From the NCBI GenBank assembly GCA_030685235.1, contig MU839204.1:62001-126000 (forward strand): 64,000 nt of DNA. Direction: 5' to 3'. The stretch's first letter is position 1. The number at the start of each line of letters is the position of its first letter. The stretch comes from Copromyces sp. CBS 386.78. Taxonomy: Eukaryota > Ascomycota > Sordariomycetes > Sordariales > Sordariaceae. The translations under genes and the position numbers were made by a program. The notes under the pieces were generated by a model, which was given only the letters and a program-made list of their open reading frames with translations, did no database searches and was not told the origin of the DNA. Shown here piece by piece: positions 22,145 to 32,913 of this stretch.

Positions 22145-23091
22145 GGAGGCGCGGATCATGCCCAAGTTTCAGCCACATGGACAGTCATGGTTCTATATGC
22201 CATGGGTCAGAGATCATTAATATCAGTCCACAAAAGCGGATGACACGGATCAAGACCCTTTTCACTGCGCCAGGCCGGAGAGTATGGACCATCAGTACAA
22301 GGAATGGAAGCATTGACACATGGTTGGAAGCCTTGATCGAATACAAGAACATGGCAGACAGCCTATTGCGAACAAAAGACTTCATCATTTCTTGTTTTAT
22401 TATTGCATTACCCACATTAGCCTTATTACTCTTTATGGTTTGCGGCATCGGCTCTACAGATGAGCATGAGTTCCGCACATTTTCAGACTCACAGATGCGT
22501 TGTATCGTCATCTTTAATTAGAGTTTGAGAAGGAGAGAGAGTATCGAGATATGAACGGCAGATTACGAATTACCAGATCATGTACAGTAGGGTTAGCATA
22601 GCACCGAAGAATATTGTAGAACAAAACATGGCCGATGCAGTGATTGTGTGATTGTGTGATTAATTGTGATTGTGTCCGTGATTGCATTCCATGGTTGAGG
22701 ACGACTGACACAAGGCTTTGTCTGTCATTCATTATCCATTGACTGCAATGTCAGCTACATTGTTCATTTCACACGCATGAGACTTTGTGGATTGATAAGA
22801 TGTGATGATAATATTTTAGGAGTCATACGCAAACACGAATATTTAATCCCCCCTCAAGAACAATGATTGTGACCGTGATTGGCTTTCCACGGTAGAGAGA
22901 AAATGATTCAAGTCAGTAACCAGACCAAGGCTCCGCAGTGAACTCAAGCGCAAAGACGTTGAACACTGGAAAAAGGAGTATGGGGTGCATAGACGCCATG
23001 AGCTAGATAGATGATGGAATGAGATGGCATTTTGGTAACTCGTTCATGATCTCTAGAATAACAGATGCTTTTGGTCCTACAGTCTCCCCGG
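22145..23091. other. Intergenic downstream of the coiled-coil protein gene
   Basis: Probably a 3' untranslated region and spacer. A 114-codon open frame at 22177-22521 has no recognisable domain and I do not call it. The stretch around 22650-22690 repeats GTGATTGTGT. Confidence 0.5.
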
Positions 23092-23346
<255 letters not shown>

Positions 23347-23486
23347 ACTGATTACATATGTACGATTACAATCCATAATAACTCGTAGCATCCATAACCG
23401 TTCCCGGGCCCTTGCTTGCTTTGCTTGCTTGCTTGCTTATTCTATACATGACATCAACATACGTACTCTCTCATCTCATGATGTTT

Positions 23487-23682
23487 CTTTCTTTCTTTCC
23501 TTCTTGATTTCTTTCTGGATTTCTTTCTTGATCTCTTTTCTTTCTTTCTTTTCTTTCTTGATCTCTTTCTTTCTTTCTTTCTTTCTTTTCTTTCTTTCTT
23601 TTCTTTCTTGATCTCTTTCTTTCTTTCTTTCTTTCTTTTCTTTCTTTCTTTTCTTTCTTGATCTCTTTCTTGATCTCTTTTC
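23487..23682. repeat. CTTT-type pyrimidine minisatellite with 50-bp repeat unit
   Basis: An almost pure C/T tract. The 50 bases 23561-23610 are repeated exactly at 23611-23660; each unit begins ATCTCTTTCT and ends TTCTTTCTTG. Partial units occur at 23531-23560 (lacking 20 bases) and after 23661. Confidence 0.9.
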
Positions 23683-23768
23683 AGTCAACAAACAGTCAAT
23701 AACATTTCACTCACTGAGAACTCCGAAGTCCGAGTTTTCGTTTCACTCACTGAGAAAACTCAACTCAA

Positions 23769-25883
23769 TCAGTCCGAATCAAACCACCCCCCGCCTTTAG
23801 AGGTACCCCTCTTCTCACTCCCCATCCCGCCCGCATACTTCTCCTCCTCCTCGGCCCACTTGTCCCTCTCCATCTGCTTGCGAGCCAGATAGGCGCGCGC
23901 AAACCGCCAGGCTTCCCAGTCGGCTAGGTTCCAGGCTTCTACCGCCTCGCGGATTTTTATCTCCTCTTTTGTGACGTGGCTTGTGGTCTTCTTCTTGGAG
24001 GAGGAGGAAGAGGAGGAGGTGGTGGAGGAAGAGGAGGAGGAGGAAGAGACGATATCTCTGGCTAGGGACAAGAGGTTGGGTTCGAGCTTGAGGTCTTGTT
24101 CCGAAGGGACGGGACCTTCTTTTTCGTCGTGGAGGGGGGGGAGGATGAGGTTGGATTTGGGTTTGTGGATTTCGGACTCGATTTTCTCGGTGGCGTCGTC
24201 GTGCTGCTGCTGCTGCGAGTCTGAGGATGACGTAGAGGTGGAAGAGGAGCTGGAGGGGTTGGATGGAGGGACCTGGAGGGAAGGCAAGTCAAAGCCGAAA
24301 TGCCAATCCAATAACCTCAAGGTCCCATCCTCGTTGGCACCTGCGGCCGTGTCCCGCTCGGCTGTTAACCACAGGGATCGACAGGAACCGTATTCACCCG
24401 CTACTGCCTCCTTGAAGCGCAGGACGCGCGCCCCGGCTGGGACGGCTTTTCCTTTGAAGAGGTCGGTCATGAGATCGCTGACCCAGGCGTCTCGAACTGA
24501 ATCGCGCCGGATCCACGGTACGGTGATCTGTTCGCGCATGGCGGATAGGGATTGGATGGTGTACGGATGGGGCACCGTGCCGATTGTGTACACGTTTGAA
24601 CTATTCTTGTAATGCGCCGGCGTGGAGATCTTGATCGGAGAACCACCGGTTGTCGAGCAGGGGACGCATTTGGGGCGGTTGGGTGGGCAGGATTGCGGTA
24701 AGGGGTTGTTTGTCGGGCAAGAAGCCAGGCGCAAGGCGATGGAGTAAGAAGGAGCAATCATGTGTGTTGTGTGTTGCGGGAGGGGTTTCACGACTGCGAT
24801 GCCGCCTTCGGAAAAGAGGTTTTGCCAGGTTTGGTGTAAGTGGGCGTTGATCAGGTCGTTGAGAGCCTTGAGGCCGGCGACGCGGTCGCCTCCGATGGTT
24901 TCGGCGATTTTGGGGTAGAGACGCTTGAGGGTTGTGGCGGAGTAGAAGGCTAGGGAGGAGGTGGAGGGAGTGTCATCGATGGTGAATGGGTTTTTTTCGT
25001 CCTTGTCGTCCTTGGAGTCGTCCTTGGTGGAGGTGGTGGTGGCGGGAACAGCTTCGAGCAGGTTTTTGGCCGTCTTGAGGTTGGGGCTCGCAAGAGCAAG
25101 CTTGATGGCCTTTGCCACGTCCGCTTTGGGGCCAACGAAGAGACCATCTCCCAGATCCTTCCATCTCGTCAAGCCGGGGAACTCGCCGCGGCGGAGATAG
25201 ACAAGCAGCGGGTCGTCGTAGGCGCCCATGGGGAACAAAAAGTAATGCGCCAAAAGCCCGCCGCCCATGTTCTCCCACGCCAGCCAGCGCATGATATCCG
25301 TCTTCAAAGAAGCATCCATGGTCCCTCCTGCGCCGCTGGTGCGATGTTGAAGTTCCTCGTACATGGGGTTATTCATAGCCTCGGCAGGGCTAAGAATGAT
25401 GGGCTTGAAGCCCATTGCCCACCAGGCGCGACGCCACGAAAGGAGGATATCGCTCTCGACTTCCTTGGTGGCCTTTTCGCGCTCGATGGTGTTATCGTAG
25501 TAAACGTAGATGGGCGGGCGCGGGGCCAGCTCGGGCAGGAGAGAGCGGTTCTCGTCGAGGGTGACGGAGCTGCTGAAGGGGTACGAGAGCCATTTCCAGT
25601 TGGCGTACCACGAGGACTGGCCGTAGGTGTCGTTCTTCTGGCGCGGGGGCGCGTGGGCCGGTTGCTTAAACGGGTTGACCTTGTTCCAGGGGTTCTTGAT
25701 GGAGTCGGGGATGGAGAGCTTGTGGTCGGCAATCTGAAGACTGGGGCCCGTGGGGATGGCGCTGGGCAGGGTGAAGAGGAGGCTGAAGATGGCGAAGAGG
25801 GAGATGGACACGAGGAGGAGGGAGAGCTGTCGTGAGCCAAGGCGCGGGAGGGGTCGTCCGCAGAGGACGTATTGTCGAGGCAT
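23769..25883 (-). CDS. Type II membrane protein, putative GT32-like glycosyltransferase without DXD
   Basis: An intronless 704-residue protein with a short cytosolic tail, one membrane anchor at about residues 19-40 (LLLVSISLFAIFSLLF) and a large luminal part, the layout of Golgi glycosyltransferases. Residues 125-220 resemble the sugar-nucleotide region of the GT32/Och1-type fold: IYVYYDN, then WRRAWWAMGFKPIIL, and KTDIMRWLAWENMGGGLL (194-211), which matches the usual SDxxRxxxLxxxGGxYxDxD pattern up to the GG. The DXD metal motif that should follow is replaced by LAHYFLF. Many Cys occur at about 400-420 (SCPTNNPLPQSCPP...KCVPC). The tail is Ser/Thr/Gln/Lys-rich and low complexity, encoded by GAGGAG-type repeats. 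Activity cannot be assumed. The start ATG at 25883 places the anchor correctly. It could instead be a non-catalytic relative in cell-wall glycan processing. Confidence 0.75.
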   Translation of the reverse strand: MPRQYVLCGRPLPRLGSRQLSLLLVSISLFAIFSLLFTLPSAIPTGPSLQIADHKLSIPDSIKNPWNKVNPFKQPAHAPPRQKNDTYGQSSWYANWKWLSYPFSSSVTLDENRSLLPELAPRPPIYVYYDNTIEREKATKEVESDILLSWRRAWWAMGFKPIILSPAEAMNNPMYEELQHRTSGAGGTMDASLKTDIMRWLAWENMGGGLLAHYFLFPMGAYDDPLLVYLRRGEFPGLTRWKDLGDGLFVGPKADVAKAIKLALASPNLKTAKNLLEAVPATTTSTKDDSKDDKDEKNPFTIDDTPSTSSLAFYSATTLKRLYPKIAETIGGDRVAGLKALNDLINAHLHQTWQNLFSEGGIAVVKPLPQHTTHMIAPSYSIALRLASCPTNNPLPQSCPPNRPKCVPCSTTGGSPIKISTPAHYKNSSNVYTIGTVPHPYTIQSLSAMREQITVPWIRRDSVRDAWVSDLMTDLFKGKAVPAGARVLRFKEAVAGEYGSCRSLWLTAERDTAAGANEDGTLRLLDWHFGFDLPSLQVPPSNPSSSSSTSTSSSDSQQQQHDDATEKIESEIHKPKSNLILPPLHDEKEGPVPSEQDLKLEPNLLSLARDIVSSSSSSSSTTSSSSSSSKKKTTSHVTKEEIKIREAVEAWNLADWEAWRFARAYLARKQMERDKWAEEEEKYAGGMGSEKRGTSKGGGWFDSD

Positions 25884-26505
25884 TGCGTTTGTATGTGTTC
25901 GTATGTGTGTGCGATGGTTATTGCGACGAGGATCAGATCAAATCATTACTGTGTGTATTAAAAGCCAGAAAAAGAAGAGTTGGTGGGAAAACGAGAGTGT
26001 CGAAGACGGGAAGGATCCAATTCGATTAGTTGAAGTTGAGCATGGTTGTTCGAGAGGACAAGCCAACGACGTTGAGCTGAAAGTCGGTGTTTGTTGTCGT
26101 TGTTGACAAGAGGCTGACAACACCACTCGGCGGGAGATGTTCAGGAGAGGTCAACTTCCAAGAATCTATCCGACACTTTAGGTTGTGATAGCGGGCCAAT
26201 TGGTTGTTAGAGGTCCTGCGATAAGGGGCACTGCAGCCCGGGGGCGTTCTAGAAAGGGGTGACGCGGCGGAAGTGGGACACCTGTGGGCTGTCAGGGGTG
26301 ACACACACGCGTGTGGCTGTGGCTCTGGCTGCCACTTAAAGTCTAGACACTGTGCGGCGGTGCAACGGACGGCTAGCTTCAACCCTAACCCTTGACAGCT
26401 CCCGGGCTTCCCCCAAGTTCCGCATAGAAGATACCTTATACTGCACCCAGATTTGATACGTATGGTATATGGATGTATATCCCAACATACAATAAGCTCA
26501 TGGTA
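25884..26505. other. Intergenic: upstream of the GT32-like gene, downstream of abp2
   Basis: Both neighbours are on the minus strand, so this 622-bp space holds the promoter of the membrane-protein gene and the 3' end of the Abp2-type gene. A telomere-repeat-like box is present and listed separately. Confidence 0.55.
26381..26393 (-). promoter_or_regulatory. Telomere-repeat-like motif (two CCCTAA units)
   Basis: AACCCTAACCCTT equals two tandem TTAGGG units on the minus strand, about 500 bp upstream of the membrane-protein gene start at 25883. It may be a Tbf1/Rap1-type site or a relic; only the sequence match is direct evidence. Confidence 0.35.
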
Positions 26506-29151
26506 TCATGCCTCCCTCTCCCTCAACGCATGCAACATACTCCCCTTCAACATGGCCAACTCCTCGTCCCTCTTCTTCACCGCAGCCACCATATCCATAA
26601 ACTTGTGCTGCCACATCTTCTTCTCTTCCTCGGCCTTTTTCAGTTCCTCCTCTCTCTTCTTTCTTTCCACTTCTTCTTCTTCCTTCTTTGACATCTTTTT
26701 CCCAAGTCTCTTGCCCCCTCTACCACTCTTTTCACCACCGCCACCAGCAGCACTTGATCCCTCCCCGTTATTATTCTCCCCTTCTGCCCCTGCCCCAGCC
26801 CCAGCACCAGCTGCCGCAGCATCTTCTGTAATAATATCAGGCTTGTTCTTCTTCCCACCACCACCCCACTTCCCAAGCCTAACCACCTCCTCCATCGAAA
26901 AACTCCCACATATCCCTCCAAGTCTCAATTCCCAAACCGCCAAAACCTTGATCCACTTCCCCCCTCCTCCTCCTCCTCCTCCTTCTTCGTCCTCATCATC
27001 CACCCCCTCACCAACCCTCGTCACCCTCAACCCCCTCCCCGGTGCCGGTGCCGGCCCCGGCCCCGGCCCCGACGCATCATCCGCCCCAGCCCCAGCCCGT
27101 CCCGCCGGCCCCCCATCCCGATTCATCAAACTATACCCCCCCACCAGCGCCGCAAGATTAATCAGGAACCCCTCTTTATTGCTCGCGTTCCGATGCAGGT
27201 TCTCAATAACCGTATGACAAAACGCAAACGCTTCATCCACGCTGCACGCGGGGATGGGATTCCCGGAGCTATCAAGCCAGGTCGCTGACAGGATCTGGTG
27301 GATGAATATACTCTCAACATCCAAGAGATTGTATTTGTCTACGGTGGGGTCGGCGAGGGAGGAGGGGGTGAAGAGGGAGGGGCCGAGGGGGCCGTGCCCT
27401 GAAAGGGAAGAGGAGGTGGGGATTGAGGGTGAGGGAGCAGGGACGGTGGGATATGAGGAGGTAGAGGGACGAAGGGTGGGTTGGGAGGCTTGGTTTTGGT
27501 GGTTGATGAGTTGGGTGTATTGGGGGTGCATGTTGGAGTGGGAATTGGTGGAAGAGGGCTGCTGCGCCTGGCCGTTTACCATGAGCGTTGGCGGGGCTGG
27601 AGCCAGGAGGGGAGGAGTAGCGAGGCGGACTTGGTTGCCTACGCGCTCGGGAACTTGGAGAGAAAGGCGGGTGCGCTTTGCTGGACGGCCCCCGGATGCT
27701 GCTGCCGCCTGGGCTGATGGAGCTTCTCGGACCGTTGTTGTTGGTGATGGTTGAGTCGCCGCCGTTGCGGATGTTGGGGTTTGAACAACACCACCTGTTG
27801 GTCGTGGAGGAGGCAGAATCGGGGTTTGTGACGGCGGCGGCGGTGGGTTGTTATTGGGAAAGGTGTGTTTCGCGTAGTGAGGCGAGTCATTCGATGCTGG
27901 GAATGCCGAAAAGGGGCCGTCACTGTTCAACTGACGGTTGATGGGCGGCCGTCCTCTAACTCGACCGGTGGCTCCACCAGTCCTCCATGCCGACGATACA
28001 ACTTTAGCCCCGTGACGCCTACTCAGAGACTTTGGCTTTGAACCAGATGGGGTGATGGCCGACCTAGGCTCGTCAGACCAAAAGTTGGTTCTCGTGGTAG
28101 GAGTGATGGCAGACTGAGGATACGCAGTCATGGGAGTCTGACCACCATCGTTGTTTCCCCAAGGAGCTCCTCCTCCTTGTCCAGGTACTCCAAGTCTGGT
28201 GTTATCAAAAGTGAACACACTACCCCTCTGAGCAGCAGCAGGGTGAGCAGACCAAGGTTCTCCTCCACCAGCTGGACCAGGCAAAGGAGACTGAGCATCA
28301 CCACCATCCTCCCCGGGCTTCCTCCTGCCTCTCCTTGGCCTGATATGCGGCAACAAAGCTCTGAGAGCCATATCATCCTCGGCACGTACACCGTCTCTTT
28401 CAATCTCGCTGAGCGGGACAGCCAACGAGGGGATATCCACCCAGTACTCGTGCTCGCGCCCAACAAGATACTCGAAAAACGAGTCAATATGCATCGAGTG
28501 CATCCATCTCTTAAGACGGACGGCATACTGCTGGATTTTCTGGGAACTCTCGCCCTTGTCGGTGTCGGGTGGGTCAACGCCCAGCTTGAGGGCCAGTTCG
28601 GCCCATGTCTTGATTTCCTTGGTCTCGAGCTGCTTGATCAGGCCGAACAGGACAAAGGTGTTGAAGGACTTGCCGCCACTCTTGGGCGGGTCGGAGAAGG
28701 TATCGCGGAGGACCACGGTGTCGGTTTCCAGTGGCACATGGGGGTTGCAGTGGAAGATGAAGTCGACGTAGGCATCCTCTATTGTCTCTTGCGTGACCTT
28801 GACGTCTGGTAGAGGTGGCCTGGTGGCATATGGTGGGTAATTCGGTCGAGCGGGGCGAGGTGTTGCTGCTGTATGAGCTGGAGCAGCAGAAGTGGAAGCA
28901 GGGGCAGACATGGCTGCTGCCGGCTGTGGTGTATTGGAGACAACAGCACCCGCTGGTGTCTTGTCTGTGGTAGGTGATTCGGTGGTAGACTCGGCAGCAG
29001 ATTCGGGGCTGGTACTAGCAGCCTGGCCCATGGCGGTGGGTGATGCCGTCAAGGTAGTACCGGGCTGAAGTTCCACTTGTGATATCGGACGGGCGGCCTG
29101 TGATGGTTGGTCTGACTCTGCTTCTTCCAAGGCCTGTTGGCCTTGCTGCAT
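26506..29151 (-). CDS. Abp2 (ARS-binding protein 2) domain protein with AT-hook and C-terminal coiled coil
   Basis: An intronless 881-residue nuclear protein of the fungal Abp2 family, named after the fission yeast protein that binds AT-rich origin DNA. Residues 1-110 are Ser/Thr/Ala/Pro-rich. The conserved domain spans about 118-245 (TIEDAYVDFIFHCNPHVPL; PPKSGGKSFNTFVLF; KEIKTWAELALKLGVDPPD; QYAVRLKRWMHSMHIDSFF). An AT-hook core RGRP lies at 399-402 within GRVRGRPPINR. A second conserved block at about 600-674 (KYNLLDVESIFIHQILSATW) may be a protein-interaction region. Gly/Ala/Pro-rich spacers follow, and residues 815-881 form a highly charged coiled coil. The domain and AT-hook support DNA binding; a role in replication origins is only by analogy. 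Divergent from the carrier gene at 30639. Confidence 0.85.
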   Translation of the reverse strand: MQQGQQALEEAESDQPSQAARPISQVELQPGTTLTASPTAMGQAASTSPESAAESTTESPTTDKTPAGAVVSNTPQPAAAMSAPASTSAAPAHTAATPRPARPNYPPYATRPPLPDVKVTQETIEDAYVDFIFHCNPHVPLETDTVVLRDTFSDPPKSGGKSFNTFVLFGLIKQLETKEIKTWAELALKLGVDPPDTDKGESSQKIQQYAVRLKRWMHSMHIDSFFEYLVGREHEYWVDIPSLAVPLSEIERDGVRAEDDMALRALLPHIRPRRGRRKPGEDGGDAQSPLPGPAGGGEPWSAHPAAAQRGSVFTFDNTRLGVPGQGGGAPWGNNDGGQTPMTAYPQSAITPTTRTNFWSDEPRSAITPSGSKPKSLSRRHGAKVVSSAWRTGGATGRVRGRPPINRQLNSDGPFSAFPASNDSPHYAKHTFPNNNPPPPPSQTPILPPPRPTGGVVQTPTSATAATQPSPTTTVREAPSAQAAAASGGRPAKRTRLSLQVPERVGNQVRLATPPLLAPAPPTLMVNGQAQQPSSTNSHSNMHPQYTQLINHQNQASQPTLRPSTSSYPTVPAPSPSIPTSSSLSGHGPLGPSLFTPSSLADPTVDKYNLLDVESIFIHQILSATWLDSSGNPIPACSVDEAFAFCHTVIENLHRNASNKEGFLINLAALVGGYSLMNRDGGPAGRAGAGADDASGPGPGPAPAPGRGLRVTRVGEGVDDEDEEGGGGGGGGKWIKVLAVWELRLGGICGSFSMEEVVRLGKWGGGGKKNKPDIITEDAAAAGAGAGAGAEGENNNGEGSSAAGGGGEKSGRGGKRLGKKMSKKEEEEVERKKREEELKKAEEEKKMWQHKFMDMVAAVKKRDEELAMLKGSMLHALREREA

Positions 29152-30638
29152 CGTGTTCCAGTTGTCACTGATGTGAAGGGTGGAGGCGTAAGGATGCGGC
29201 TGCTTCTTGAATGATTTTTTACTGGGTAAAGAGTTAGGATAGCATATGAAGAAGGAGTGTGGATATGAGGATTTACGTGACGGGCGGGATCCAGTGTATC
29301 ATGTCGACTTGTTCCCTTGTGAAGAACTTTTCAATGTTGTGATGTACTGGGAGTCTAAGATAACAAGCTGTGAAAGGGAGGAGCCGCCAGAGAGCAAATT
29401 AGCCGAATTTTGCTGATTGAGGTGCTCCACCGGGAATTGGGACTTTTTGAGGAGTGAGTGTCGAGAGAACCTTGATCCAATGTTCTCACCAACTGCAAAA
29501 GTGATGATATCAAACAATATGTTTGATAAGTAGACAGTGAGTGTGGTTGGGCAAAATGGTCAGTCTCAATCGTCGAAGGTTCAACGGGCGGAGAAGGGGT
29601 TAAACTGTACAGAAGGGGATAAAATCAGTCGGACCAATCTCCACTTTCCAGCCACTGGTGGGCTGTGACTGGGCCACGGGCTGGAGCGCCACTTTTCCTT
29701 TTGTTTGTTATTTATAGCTTGGCGTTACTTTGGACTGTACTGTACTGTACGTGGTATATTCGTTACAATGTCACATGGCTGACTCGGTGCGGATGGTATT
29801 TACCCCGAAGACGTTGATGAGGCAAGCAAAGTATATAAAAAGGGGCCATGCTGGATATCATCCCATGCAACTCGGATATTGATCGTCCAATGCCAGCTCA
29901 GTGTTCAAGTTGCTGTCATTTCGAGTGGCTGTCTGCTCTAACCACATACATGCCGTTTGAATTAATTGTATGAAGCGGTCAGTGGGAGACATCATTATTG
30001 AAACACCACATGGGATGCAAGTCACGATAATATACAGAATCAAAGCCAAACAACACTCGGCAATGGCATTGAAAAAACATGAAACGACAATCCCCCGCAC
30101 CATTGGAAAAGGGAATACGTGCAACAATTACCGAATCCCAGACTTTGACTTTCACATGATTGCTCCGTGCTTGGCTTTTTGTTTCCAGAGCCAATTGCCC
30201 TGTGACGTCGCTGTAACTTTTTAGCTTACCCCAGTGAAATGGCCCGTTGTAACCTTGCTGTTAGTGCACACCGGCACGGCACCAGCATCCACGCAACCAA
30301 ATCGGACCTCGGCTGCTTTTCCACCACTTGTCGGTCCCATCACTTGAACCGAGCAAAGGCGGCAATGAGACAACCGAACTTCGTGACCACTAGCATCAAG
30401 ATTCAAGAGAAATCATATCTTCTCTTTTCTCGTTTGTCTTGTTTTCTTTCTTACTTTACTTTCTTCACGAATAGAATATAATTTGAAAGACCAACGGCAA
30501 TAGCCTCTTTTTCCCTCTTGACTACCTACCTGACTTGACCAGTTGTTCCTGTCCCCGTTGTTTCCGCGACAACCCCGCCCCCCATCTTACATCCAACAAA
30601 CATCACCAACCAAACAAACAACCAAAAGTTTATTCAAC
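29152..30638. other. Divergent promoter region between abp2 and the peroxisomal carrier gene
   Basis: A 1.5-kb space with no supported gene. The half near 30639 ends with a CT-rich then CA-rich leader (30410-30638). The short repeat GTACTGTACTGTAC is at about 29736-29750. Small open frames on both strands look random. Confidence 0.55.
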
Positions 30639-31831
30639 ATGTCGCAGTCCAAGCCCGTCATCCCCCAAAATGACAACGTCGCCCACGCCCTCGCCGGCGC
30701 CGGTGGTGGCATTCTGTCCATGGCCTTGACGTGAGCTTCCCCTTCCCCATCCCGTCCTCCCTCGATTCTTCATGCGACTGGACATGCACTCACTAACAAC
30801 CACTCCTCCCAATCTTATAGCTACCCCCTAATCACCCTCTCCACCCGCGCCCAAGTCGAATCCAAGCGCTCCGTCGACACCACCTTCCTGGCCGCCGTCC
30901 AGAAAATCGTCGCGCGCGAGGGCATCTCGGGTCTCTACTCGGGTCTCTCCTCCGCCCTGTTCGGCATCTCCGTCACCAACTTTGTCTATTACTACTGGTA
31001 CGAATGGACGCGCGCCTTCTTCGAGGCCGCCGCCGTCAAGGCCGGCCGGGCCTCCAAGAAGCTGACGACGGTGGAATCCATGATCGCCGGCGCCATCGCC
31101 GGGTCCGCGACCGTGATCCTGACGAACCCCATCTGGGTGGTTAACACGCGCATGACCACGCGGAAGGCTGCTTCTGCTGCTGCCGAGGGGGGCGAGAAGG
31201 AGGCTTTGCCTGGCGGTGCCCCGGCTACGAAGAAGCAGCAGCCGCCCAGCAGCACCACCATTGGCACGCTCCTTGCGCTGCTCAAGAACGAAGGCCCCCA
31301 GGCGTTGTTCGCCGGTGTGGTGCCCGCGCTGGTGCTGGTCATCAACCCCATTTTGCAGTATACGCTGTTCGAGCAGATGAAGAACGCTGTGGAGAAGAGG
31401 AGGAAGATGACGGCTACGCTGGCCTTCTTCTTGGGCGCGGCGGGCAAGCTGTTTGCTACTAGTGTGACTTATCCGTATATTACGGTCAAGAGCCAGATGC
31501 ATGTCGCGGGTGGTAAGAAGGAGGGCATGAGGGAGGCGATCAATCGCGTGGTTAGGGAGGAGGGCTATGCGGGGTTGTACAAGGGTATGTTACTTACTTA
31601 CTGCTGTCCTGTGACTGTCCTCTGGTGATGTGATACCGAGGACGGGAAGAAGGAGTGGAAGAACCTAAGAAATGGATGGATTGCTAACAGAAACAAAAAC
31701 AAAAAATAGGCATCGGCCCCAAGGTCACCCAATCCGTCCTCACGGCCGCCTTCCTCTTCGCCTTCAAGGACGTGCTCTACGAGCAGACGGTCAAGCTAAG
31801 GCGCAGCGTCACTCGCAAGGCCCTTGCCTAG
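30639..31831 (+). CDS. pmp47: Peroxisomal adenine-nucleotide carrier, PMP47/Ant1 type
   Basis: Mitochondrial-carrier-family protein of the peroxisomal branch, expected to exchange ATP for AMP across the peroxisome membrane to feed fatty-acid activation. Exons are 30639-30730, 30821-31584 and 31710-31831, giving 325 residues, normal length. The three carrier repeats show YPLITLSTRAQVE (repeat 1, lacking the acidic residue as in PMP47), TNPIWVVNTRM (repeat 2, the peroxisomal-type signature) and TYPYITVKSQM (repeat 3). Each is followed by the (E)G-x-x-GLY-type matrix helix (EGISGLYSGL, EGPQALFAGV, EGYAGLYKG). Introns are GT-AG and in phase. An Ala/Glu/Gly-rich insert lies between repeats 2a and 2b. 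The frame after the TAG at 31829 stays coding-like with two further TAGs (see findings). Confidence 0.9.
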
Positions 31832-32913
31832 AGGGCTCCAAATGTGGCCCTGCTGCTGCTCCAGCTCATCAGGTGGTACGCTTAGTGGGCCAAGGCCGCC
31901 ATCTTGACTCCGTTCTTGCTGTACCAGTTGGAGGTCGACAATCCCTTTGAGCGCATGGAGTTTTAGTCTTGGAGGACGATGACTACCTAGATACCATCTA
32001 TGGTACGCGTTGGATAACCAACCACCCGGGATAAATCTGAGCAAAAGAACATGATTACAACTATACAATGACAACAACAGATCAACAACAACAACAACAA
32101 CAACAGAGTGTCTAGGCATCATACTTGGACACATATGGGGAGGAGAGAAATAAGGGGAAAAGCGGAAAAAGTCAGCGATGATGGACGGGTGGGTGGAGGA
32201 GGATGAGAGGATAGTTTGATACGATACACCCCTGTACAATCAATCAATACGTACATGGGAAGAAGGACCGTGTTGTCGAAGCGAACAGACAGAGAACACA
32301 CAAAGTTTTTGTTGTAGGGAGGGAGTTTGGATTATGAAGGGAATGATAAGTATGTATGTAACCTACTTTCGCTGCATTGTCTTTTTTTTTCTTTTTTTTT
32401 TTTTTTTTTTTTTTTTCTTTGAATATTGGTTTGGTTTGGTTTAGTTTAGTTTAGCTTTGAAAGTCTTTTTTTTTTTTTTTCTTTTTTTTTCTTTTTTTTT
32501 TTTTCTTCTTTTTTCTTTTTCCCCTTTTGACCCTTCGCTCATCCGTGATTGTTATGTTATACCTTTCAAACCAACCCCTTGATTCACTACCTAGCGTGAC
32601 CAACTAGTTAAATATCTGAACAGAATGAATGATCTTGAGATATTTATTCACTTACCCACTATCCATGCATGTTCGCACACACACCCCTTCTATCTAACAT
32701 CCATCCATCCATAGCTTTCTTTCCATAATCAATCATACCATGCCTAGACTACAGACAGGTATTTACCATACTCGTTCCATACCACACACAACCCTCCTCC
32801 CTCCCGTAAGTTCTGTTCAACCAACCATCCATCCCATCCCCATACTATCTATATCAACTAGACTACCTACCCCCCGTACCACCTACCCACTACACATCTA
32901 CTCACTCACTCAC
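31832..32913. other. Convergent 3' regions of pmp47 and mak10 with poly(T) tracts
   Basis: No gene is supported. It contains a CAACAA repeat (about 32068-32105), T-rich tracts at about 32381-32416 and 32466-32520, and CACT repeats at about 32900-32920 that run into the mak10 stop codon. The first 130 bases are discussed in findings. Confidence 0.6.

Noticed and set aside
22177..22521. 114-codon open frame with a hydrophobic segment
   Set aside because: It lies right behind the stop of the 936-residue protein gene, has no domain and no independent promoter signs; taken as 3' untranslated region.
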